Positions 58,901 through 64,000 of a DNA stretch of 64,000 nt are shown piece after piece. The notes under the pieces were generated by a model. That model did no database searches. It was not told where the DNA came from and worked only from the letters and a program-made list of their open reading frames with translations. The translations under genes and the position numbers were made by a program. The stretch comes from Patiria miniata. Its lineage: Eukaryota > Echinodermata > Asteroidea > Valvatida > Asterinidae. The DNA lies in contig NW_024037069.1 of NCBI RefSeq assembly GCF_015706575.1, positions 37,531,315 to 37,595,314 of the forward strand, given 5' to 3'. Numbering within the stretch: position 1 is the first letter of the stretch; each line of letters opens with the position of its first letter.

Positions 58901-60203
58901 TTTTTTTTTACTCACCTTGTATATGTGTTGCAATATGATTTTCATAAGGAGTTAAAAGGAAGAGGTATAGCAATGTGGCATTTGGAACATATGGGCCCAA
59001 ATGTCTAGCTGTTCTAACAATCTAGGCATTTTTATGTAGCATGCACGATATGAGACGGAGGGAACCCACCACCCTCCTTTGTGTTGGTCATTGTGTTACC
59101 AGAATCTCAGGGATTCTTTTGAGATATCTAGGGGGATGTGTTAGGTAACAATAGTCTAGGGTTGGCATAGGGTATAGGGAGATTGGGGGTACCCCTTCGT
59201 CTCATATCAAGCTGGGCATAAATCTAGGGATTGTTTAGGATGGGTTAGGACTGTGGTACTCAGTATTTGGTTTATAGTGTGTAATAAATTCTGTGGTAAC
59301 AACGACAGCTCTCCCCCTTTCAGTCCCACTCGAGGCAAGTACCATCCCTGTGGCAACCTCTCTCTCTCTCTCTCCCCCTCGCTCAGAAGTTAGGGGAAAG
59401 AAAAAAAGATGAGTTCCCCTCCAGATAATGAGGCCTCCTAATTGCCCCCTGTAAACTGAACACAAGTAACCGCGACAACATCTAGTCTTTAGCAGTGGCA
59501 AAGTGTCCGATTTTCCGAGGTGATTTTTATAATCGCTTTCTGTTTTAACGGTATCTTATGTAAGATTATATGCATTATTTATCCATTCGTGTGAATGTGT
59601 TTTGGTAACTGACAATTAAGTTTTTCACAGAATAGGCCTACCTAAAATAAAATGAATATTTTGGTGTTAAATAGTCTTGTGAACGCTTTAGGAACGCCTC
59701 GGAGAGGTGTATTTTCCAATTAAGAAAAACCTTTTAAGTTAGATCTCAGGGCCTGACGTCTCGTTCCTAGAAGATTATTTATCAAACTTGCCTTGGAGAC
59801 AGATTCTTCTAGGATCGAAATTTCAAAACAGATTCTCTGCAAGGATCGAAATTTCAGACCTTCTGACTTCTTCTTTCTTTCAAATGCCAATAAAGTATAG
59901 CTAGAATATATATGGTCAAATATGACTTACCCCAGTCCAATTCCACCTCATGCTGAGATGGTAGCCATCTAGAATCCCATCCAAGCTGTTGACGTGATCT
60001 AGTGTTACCTGCGCCACCTCTTGTTGCATTCCTATGGCAGGGCTGCCCGGGAAAGCGAACAGGCCGCCCATGTGAATCACGCATTTCCCGCCAAATGTTG
60101 CGTTGTGCGTGTTGTTACATCCTGCGGACCCGTGTGGCGTGAACGCGGCGAGAAAAAGCCCGAGTGCCGCGGTGAAAGATATTAGTTGAAAGACACGCAT
60201 CAT
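40892..60203 (-). CDS. GABA-B-like class C G-protein-coupled receptor, 17 exons, about 807 aa
   Basis: Seventeen exons join in frame with GT-AG introns. An N-terminal signal peptide (MMRVFQLISFTAALGLF...) leads into a Venus-flytrap domain (residues about 35-450), then seven membrane helices (about 466-735) and a coiled-coil tail (about 765-795). There is no cysteine-rich linker between the flytrap and helix 1, which marks the GABA-B group against glutamate or calcium receptors. Cys541 before helix 3 and Cys640 (FCSSEH) match the conserved extracellular disulfide pair. The role is inferred as plasma-membrane signalling through G proteins, perhaps as a dimer partner through the coiled coil. The ligand pocket looks diverged from GABA-B1, so GABA binding is uncertain; it may be an orphan paralogue. 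The start at 60203 is chosen because a signal peptide follows it; the adjacent ATG at 60200 is equally possible. A 5' untranslated exon probably lies upstream, since a TTTTTGCAG acceptor precedes 60229. Confidence 0.88.
41281..41323 (-). CDS. Possible alternative cassette exon in the receptor tail
   Basis: Between exons 16 and 17 lies an open 43-base stretch, after TTAG and before a strong GTATGT donor, encoding QHALGLRARISSDQ. If included it would move exon 17 to another frame, which stays open for only nine residues (ERRPTFPAY). This would give a second C-terminus. It is supported by splice signals alone. Confidence 0.3.
41863..42015 (-). CDS. GABA-B-like receptor exon 16: cytoplasmic tail and coiled coil (residues 736-786)
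   Basis: Acceptor TTCACCAG, donor GTAGGA, phase 0 to 0. ERDNINELEELREKLQQ shows heptad leucines, matching the position of the GABA-B dimerisation coiled coil. Confidence 0.85.
42262..42399. repeat. Small MITE with about 30-base inverted ends
   Basis: CAATAAGCCTATGTACTGAT...GACGTCACAC pairs with GTGTGACGTCATTAGTACAA...GGCTTATTG, 138 bases in all, in the intron between receptor exons 15 and 16. Confidence 0.65.
42751..42914 (-). CDS. GABA-B-like receptor exon 15: helices 6 and 7 (residues 681-735)
   Basis: Acceptor GATGACAG, donor GTAAGG, phase 1 to 0. KYIAASVYVVALTIALVVP is helix 6; LVPGVAIVIVNTAVLCLNF followed by IPK is helix 7 with the family's VPK-type end. Confidence 0.9.
43143..43320 (-). 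CDS. GABA-B-like receptor exon 14: extracellular loop 2 and helix 5 (residues 622-680)
   Basis: Acceptor TTTTACAG, donor GTAATG, phase 0 to 1. FCSSEHAQYFTIALYGVKG and GLFLAWETRNIAV match HCSSRKMNTWLGIFYGYKG and GIFLAYETKSV. Cys640 is the partner of Cys541. Confidence 0.9.
43547..43669 (-). CDS. GABA-B-like receptor exon 13: membrane helix 4 (residues 581-621)
   Basis: Acceptor GATATTCAG, donor GTAGGT, phase 0 to 0. DWKLICVVLTAVFVDCVIF and then AGWIALD correspond to PWKLYATVGLLVGMDVLTL and AIWQIVD. Confidence 0.9.
44460..45126. other. Intron stretch between receptor exons 12 and 13
   Basis: The only local structure seen is a short direct repeat, AGACCCGATATAAAAAG, at about 44730-44775. Confidence 0.5.
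45127..45200. repeat. Near-perfect 36-base palindrome
   Basis: AATGTCAATTGATTTACGCT...GGGCCCTCAAT is followed after one base by its complement, with one mismatch and one single-base gap. It lies inside the intron between receptor exons 12 and 13. Confidence 0.85.
45974..46087 (-). CDS. GABA-B-like receptor exon 12: membrane helix 3 (residues 543-580)
   Basis: Acceptor TTATTTCAG, donor GTGAGT, phase 0 to 0. LGLSFAFGSIFMKTYRIHAIF matches the hallmark [22 protein letters not shown] of GABA-B helix 3. Confidence 0.9.
47028..47406 (-). repeat. Reverse copy of the 9111-9480 repeat pair
   Basis: Contains the small palindromic MITE (47244-47406) plus the adjoining AATACGCGCTACGCGCAACG-type sequence reversed, in the receptor intron between exons 11 and 12. 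Confidence 0.7.
47534..47666 (-). CDS. GABA-B-like receptor exon 11: membrane helix 2 (residues 498-542)
   Basis: Acceptor GATCCAG, donor GTGAGT, phase 2 to 0. SPLLGNLTLVGCLFLYASVF matches [20 protein letters not shown]. Cys541 precedes helix 3 and should pair with Cys640. Confidence 0.88.
48119..48269 (-). CDS. GABA-B-like receptor exon 10: membrane helix 1 (residues 448-497)
   Basis: Acceptor TTACTCAG, donor GTACAA, phase 1 to 2. SSLGAVLALVFLFLNI is helix 1, followed by the basic cytoplasmic YKHRR; compare LSSLGIVLAVVCLSFNI in GABA-B. Confidence 0.88.
48469..48837 (+). mobile_element. Complete AGTCCATCAT-family MITE with TTAA target
   Basis: Starts TTAAAGATACAGTCCATCAT and ends ATGATGGACTCTGGCTTTAA, with TTAA at both edges. 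It is about 370 bases and non-coding. It lies in the intron between receptor exons 9 and 10 and ends 17 bases from exon 9. Confidence 0.72.
48854..48937 (-). CDS. GABA-B-like receptor exon 9 (residues 420-447)
   Basis: Acceptor CTCTAAG, donor GTATAA, phase 1 to 1. It closes the flytrap domain; ETTSIQWPG occupies the place of the KTDKWIGGSPP linker, so no cysteine-rich domain is encoded. Confidence 0.8.
49235..49298 (-). CDS. GABA-B-like receptor exon 8 (residues 399-419)
   Basis: A 64-base exon, acceptor TTGGTAG, donor GTGAAA, phase 0 to 1. GRVRIEDGQRIAQTIYIDQAQ corresponds to [21 protein letters not shown] at the end of lobe 1. Confidence 0.82.
49871..50104 (-). CDS. GABA-B-like receptor exon 7 (residues 321-398)
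   Basis: Acceptor TTCACAG, donor GTAAGT, phase 0 to 0. HDGIVSVALALNSS matches YDAIWALALALNKT, and RRLEDFSYSDTEMARVIL matches RLEDFNYNNQTITDQIY. The acidic ligand-binding residue of GABA-B1 just before this stretch is not obviously kept. Confidence 0.87.
50877..51077 (-). CDS. GABA-B-like receptor exon 6 (residues 254-320)
   Basis: Acceptor GTGTTGCAG, phase 0. It encodes GAKYVLIPPDWANFEWW and CTEEEIISAV, matching GKKYVWFLIGWYADNWF and CTVDEMTEAV. An alternative phase-0 donor 39 bases earlier (after CCCAG) would drop 13 residues; I prefer the later GTATAC donor because LPELDFNGV has a family counterpart. Confidence 0.82.
51886..51954 (-). CDS. GABA-B-like receptor exon 5 (residues 231-253)
   Basis: A 69-base exon, acceptor TTCTAG, donor GTGAGT, phase 0 to 0. 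RQDVRIIYTGFSSILATQNF matches the [20 protein letters not shown] block of GABA-B. The tyrosine that helps bind ligand in GABA-B1 aligns with a serine or phenylalanine here. Confidence 0.85.
52194..52301 (-). CDS. GABA-B-like receptor exon 4 (residues 195-230)
   Basis: Acceptor TTCCATAG, donor GTATTT, phase 0 to 0. MKDFREILEADEVEIVASEG fits the lobe-2 helix and strand after the hinge. Confidence 0.82.
52490..52840. other. Intron stretch with a G run and a decayed repeat end
   Basis: A G run at about 52536-52547 and CCCCGGGATTTACGCCCCTG near 52815, which resembles the end of a common invertebrate MITE. No opposite end was found. Confidence 0.35.
53315..53482 (-). CDS. GABA-B-like receptor exon 3 (residues 139-194)
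   Basis: Acceptor CTGACAG, donor GTGAGA, phase 0 to 0. It contains ASSPALADR, equivalent to the SSSPALSNR ligand-site loop, and REMGWRRIAFIFEEN, equivalent to EKWGWKKIATI. Confidence 0.88.
54247..54387 (-). CDS. GABA-B-like receptor exon 2 (residues 92-138)
   Basis: Acceptor CTTTGTAG, donor GTGATT, phase 0 to 0. DPEEGLRILYNLAYSG aligns with the DPGxATRxLYELLY segment of GABA-B subunits. Confidence 0.88.
54927..55560 (-). mobile_element. Decayed LINE 3' fragment (non-LTR reverse transcriptase C-terminus)
   Basis: NNLYLPFTRTSFSMNTLRYH and GPRVWNPIDESIR, with LFDINKQQTGLVMYYGLLPQ just upstream in another frame, match the C-terminal tail of Jockey/RTE-type polyproteins. A frameshift near 55440 separates the two parts, and the catalytic core is absent. 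It lies in the first receptor intron. Confidence 0.6.
56037..56817. mobile_element. Non-autonomous DNA element with about 60-base inverted ends, TAA target
   Basis: AGGCCCTGTCACACTGTCTG...CTTGAAAAATAGCTGGGG at the left is mirrored at the right (CCCAGCTATTTTTCAAGG...ACAGTGTGACAGGGCCT). TAA flanks both sides (56034-56036, 56818-56820), fitting a PIF/Harbinger-type 3-base duplication. The interior (GCGCTCTC-rich, 781 bases in all) has no convincing transposase. Confidence 0.72.
57147..57828 (+). repeat. Tandem intronic duplication, first copy
   Basis: About 680 bases that recur from 57929, offset 782 bases, with scattered differences (roughly nine in ten bases kept by eye). It contains CATGAAGATTAATTCGGCAT and TAACGCAATACAGCCTTG. 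Confidence 0.8.
57829..57925 (-). repeat. Fragment of the TTAA-type MITE between the duplicated blocks
   Basis: GTAAAGGGAATACACAATG and TTCTTGTAGTCTGGTTCCCC match the right part of 215-749 in reverse. Confidence 0.5.
57929..58955 (+). repeat. Tandem intronic duplication, second copy, split by a MITE
   Basis: Matches the first copy through 58486, lacks about 100 bases of it near 58325, and resumes at 58922 after the MITE at 58487-58921. Confidence 0.75.
58487..58921. mobile_element. Foldback MITE, TA target, second copy, with paralogous empty site
   Basis: Same arms as 7521-8025 (starts TACAGGGTGAGTAAAAAAA). The first duplication copy reads CTGCTATGTGTTG where this copy reads CTGCTA, element, TATGTGTTG, which shows the insertion duplicated TA. 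Confidence 0.8.
59931..60203 (-). CDS. GABA-B-like receptor exon 1: signal peptide and start of flytrap lobe 1 (residues 1-91)
   Basis: The hydrophobic stretch ISFTAALGLFLAAF after the double Met is a signal peptide. MGGLFAFPGS then matches the first flytrap strand of GABA-B receptors (GGIFPMSG type). Two likely N-glycosylation sites sit near NNTHNAT. The exon ends in phase 0 at GTAAGT. Confidence 0.88.
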
Positions 60204-60229
60204 TGGGAATGACAAAACGTACGACAGCA

Positions 60230-62270
60230 CTGCAAAAAGATGTTTCCAAAAAAGATGAATATTTTATTCTGGTCCATGGCAATATCTGTAGCAGCGATTT
60301 CATGTCACGCTGCACGCAATTCAGAAGCGCGCTAATGAATGGGCCATAAGGAACTTGATCAGTAGATAGTTCACGGATTGGACATGCAAACTCTGGGGGT
60401 TGGCATATTGAATGCACTCTTCTTGTTAAGATGTCTGAACGTGATCTGTGAAGTATGCGCGCGCATAGACCAGTTCATGTATAAACTCAAATTTATGCGC
60501 ATGTGCAGACGCACCCATCGGAGACTAAAATACACTCGACTGCAAAAAAAAATATGAGGACCAGCAGTTATCTTGCATGTAATATCTTGTATTAAGCATT
60601 TTGCTCGTGTCTAAAAACGAAGTTCTATTTTTACAGAAATAATGTTCATGTCTTCGTGCATGCATAAACAAATGCCAGTTGACGCACATGATCTGAGCCT
60701 TTTACATCTAGTGTCGTTAGACTACAACAAATTTGCCGACAAATCACCCGAGTTAAAAAAGTTGACAGGATTGTTAAGCTCTGGCAGAAGCTGCTACATG
60801 TCACTTGGTGGGTCGGTCTGTCTGTATGGTGTTACACATGTGCCATCGGCGTCGCAGTTTTCGGCTTCGCATTTTTTCAGTTCTAGCAGTGATCATTTTG
60901 ATCGATTTCATGCAAGACTTCTGGCAAGACTTCTTGCAATACGGCCACAGCTTATTGTGCACTCGTACTTGTTTCCAGGTCACCCGGCCTCCGTAAAATT
61001 GAAGAGCTGAGGGTGGGGGGGGGGGGGGGGGTAGACTGTTTCCCAGGGAACCAGACTAGGGAAAGGCTGGTCAGTATCTTCCTATAGGTGGCGTCGTCCA
61101 AAGCGGACGCGTCGTTAACGGGCACTGTCAGACAATAATTGGCGCTCTTTATCTGGGCACGTTTGCCGACAGACGCACAATTTCATTAATAGGTTTTTTT
61201 TTGGGGGGGGGGTTCCGACTTCCGTTACACCCACATATACACCCCTTTTGCGACCGTGTTCGCATCGATTAATTAATTGTAGGCGCAATCACATTCAGAC
61301 ATGCGAATTCTATGGCATGCAAGTTTGAACATTTAGTCCCGAAAGTGAGATATCTATATTTCCAATAGAGATATCTCTACCCCTACCAAACTCGATCCCG
61401 CTTTTAAAATTGTTTCAGTAAATCTAATATTTTGTTTTGGCAATTTTTTTCCACAAATTTTGATCTATACCATTCTGTGAATTAGACTATGGAATATCCC
61501 CCTGCACCGCTTTAGGTTTTTTTTTCATGCAAAACAAGACTGCGTCTTGACCTCGAAATTCTGACCAAATTCAGCGGACGTCTTCTATCGGTTCTTCGGT
61601 AACACGCTCTTATATTACAAAAACATAGCAGCCAAATTAACCAATCAACAGCTTATAGTCCACATTTCTAATCTGAATGACGTCACAAATTCTAAAATCG
61701 ACGCCGATTGGCTGGCGCGTGGGGTCGCATAAATTTGTCTGCTCGCAAATCACATGCTGGTTACGGAGAGGGCTCCCCTGAACATCTGTGAATGGCATGA
61801 ACAATGTGTTATGGGCAATGAAACACTCAATAGAGGGCGCTTTATTAACAGAGCGGGAGAGCTTCGAAACTGTTAGTCGACTAATCGTAGAATTAAGGTG
61901 TTCAGTTATTTTTGATTCAGCATGATACTACTGTATATTTTTTTTCTTTTTTAATTAACTCATAACAACGATGATTAGTTAGGCCTACTCGTTGTTACAA
62001 GAAATGATCAATACACATGTACTTACAGATTTTATTCCCTATGTTGCTTTTGCATTATGTTTGTGAATTTTAAAATGAAATTGTTAATTTGTGAATAAAT
62101 ATAATTGTAGTAAAAAAAAAAATTCTATTGAAACATTTGTTGCGTACATTTCCATAGGTTCTCAGCACTATACAGCGATATAGGCACTGACACAATTTTA
62201 CTCCTTTTTGTAATAGGCTTATTTTGTACGCCCCTTAAAATACCATCAAGGTATACTCATTTATACTCCT
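60230..62270. other. Upstream flank of the receptor gene, nothing recognised
   Basis: Probably holds the receptor's 5' untranslated exon and promoter, but neither can be placed. A plus-strand frame of 122 codons at 60642-61010 has no family resemblance. A G run of 17 lies at 61015-61031. Confidence 0.4.
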
Positions 62271-62278
62271 GAATTGAT

Positions 62279-62404
62279 ATCGAGAGGCAATTGTAGTAAA
62301 GTGTCTTGCCCAAGAACGCGAGCACCAAGCTCCCCGTCAGGGTTCGAGCCCACGTAACACGGCTGCACCGTGTGAGTTGAACATCGTAACCACCACAGCG
62401 CTCC
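62279..62404 (-). repeat. tRNA-derived SINE fragment
   Basis: On the minus strand, GTGGTGGTTACGATG (box A-like), GGGCTCGAACCC (box B) and TTGGGCAAGACACTTTAC follow in the order of a tRNA-derived SINE head and body. Confidence 0.6.
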
Positions 62405-64000
62405 AAACTGATATTAGAGCTGAACGATAACCCCACGGGCTCAAAGATTGACATCACTGGGAAATCCCTAGATCCCATTTCATCAGTTCAGCACAGGCAG
62501 ACATGAGTAGATATGAGTAAACATAGTCAGTTTATGCCCACATATAACCCGGCAATGAAGCAGAGACGAACCTTGAACTCCAAATCACAATACACTGGTA
62601 TCCATTGTACAGGTTAGTACATGTACGTAGGTCTTCTGCAATCGTTGAATAAAAAAGGGCTTCGTTTTTCAAGTCTTTCAGTACCTGTACGGCACAATCG
62701 TTAGCTTTGTTGTTGCTCAGTGCTGTGGTAGTGAAAGCCTAAACACTGCAATAACAAGGTAAGTCATAATAAGGTGGACTTTATATTAAAACACGTATGT
62801 ACATTTGCATGAACATGTACATGTATACGTACATTTTATTTACATGCGGAATGCACTTTATGAGCACACCCGTTAATGTGGTGTACGTGTACATGTCATT
62901 GGCGATGGTAAACTGTCCATAGTCCAAATGTATACACCCTATAAACGCTGTCAGTGTTGGGGCAACAACAATGGTGTTGGCACTTATATGGCTGACAGAA
63001 TTTGCTTTGGGAAAGAACAGCTTGGGGAAACAACATAAATTAACGGTCAAGGGACGTACGTCATAAAGGTATTGTCATGTATTTTATAAGTTGTGAGAAA
63101 CTGGATTAGGAAAAGGATTGTGTGGTCATGGACTTTGCCCCGTGATTAATATCATAATATTATGACTGTTTGCCGAAGTGCAAGGTTATACCGCTTTGAA
63201 GTATATGATGTATACATGACCAATTACCACCTTCTTTGGTCAGGTCGTATATTAATCAGCAAAAAATGTATGATGTCAATGCTCTGTAGTTCTAAATATA
63301 GACTATGACAAGATGGCCAGATCGCCTATGTAGCCGTCCGCGATTAATCGATTGCCCAAGCCTTATGTATGTTCGCCTATATCCGAGCATGTACATAAAA
63401 TGGCCGCTCACATATACGCGCCCGTATGTGGACTCGTGTCGATATGAAATAAAGCTTCGGCTTGTGCTCAGTATAATGAGTCAACAACATTCTTTATGCT
63501 AATGGAGCATCTCGTATTTTTTTGGGCAAATTTTGTTTCACAGATTTTATTTCTGTTAATCCGTGATGCATTATATGATAAACGGCATTGTTCTGATTAC
63601 TTATTACAATGTTTCAATGGTTAATATTTGATGCGCATACAGGTTACATGTTGACAGTTTACATATTAAAAAAGACGTATGAAAATGACAAAAAAGTTAA
63701 CTCAAACCGATGAGCAAATACTAGGCCTCGTCAGTTGGCTTATTGTCAAAAATAATGTCCCACATGCAATTTCGGGATTAATGAAACATTTCAAAAACCA
63801 AATAAACTTGATGCCATATTTTCCTACCACAGAAGAGCGTTTTCTGGATATTGCATGGGTTTTTTTTAGCTGAAGTGAAGAATACACATTTGAATACCTA
63901 TTTCCCCTGATCCCTTGTTGGTGGGGAAAGCCTCAGTTATCAAGACTTTTTGTAGCAGAGAAACAATTTTGAACAAACTTTCTCTTTAGGGTCGGGACGC
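62405..64000. other. Unassigned sequence to the window edge
   Basis: ACATGTACATGTA-rich tracts near 62810-62900 and an unrecognised 64-codon plus-strand frame at 63679. No gene is called. Confidence 0.4.

Noticed and set aside
60642-61010. Plus-strand frame of 122 codons upstream of the receptor
   Set aside because: No recognisable domain, no splice context, and a low-complexity serine/phenylalanine run; it is likely chance.

Overview
The window is eukaryotic: it holds two intron-rich animal genes, both on the minus strand, in AT-rich DNA dense with transposon remains. The gene content (an animal L-threonine aldolase, a GABA-B-type class C receptor), the Ty3/Gypsy and CR1-like elements, a tRNA-derived SINE and very many short inverted-repeat elements suit a marine invertebrate. 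An invertebrate deuterostome such as an echinoderm is my best guess, but no sequence feature proves it.

Region by region: 1-6157 lies 3' of the aldolase gene and is mostly miniature inverted-repeat elements (MITEs). 6158-18132 is a complete L-threonine aldolase gene: nine exons that join in frame to a 373-residue protein. 18133-40786 is a large intergenic block. Its core (about 21.8-34.4 kb) is a stack of nested elements: a probable foldback element with 16-bp minisatellite arms, a terminal-inverted-repeat element inside its left arm, and inside that a young, apparently whole Ty3/Gypsy LTR retrotransposon plus a 5'-truncated LINE. Further right are a Mutator-like foldback element with a 9-bp target duplication and several more MITEs. 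40787-60229 is a GABA-B-like receptor gene: seventeen exons that join in frame to about 807 residues (signal peptide, Venus-flytrap domain, seven membrane helices, C-terminal coiled coil). 60230-64000 lies upstream of the receptor and shows no gene I recognise, only a SINE fragment and simple repeats.

The two host genes share no evident pathway. One is a PLP enzyme of glycine/threonine metabolism; the other is a membrane receptor. The best candidates for new biology are the nested transposon stack with its unequal minisatellite arms, the receptor's divergent ligand domain and possible alternative C-terminus, and an intronic tandem duplication that preserves the empty site of a MITE. Exon limits were read by eye from splice signals, reading phase and family alignment from memory; no search or alignment program was run.
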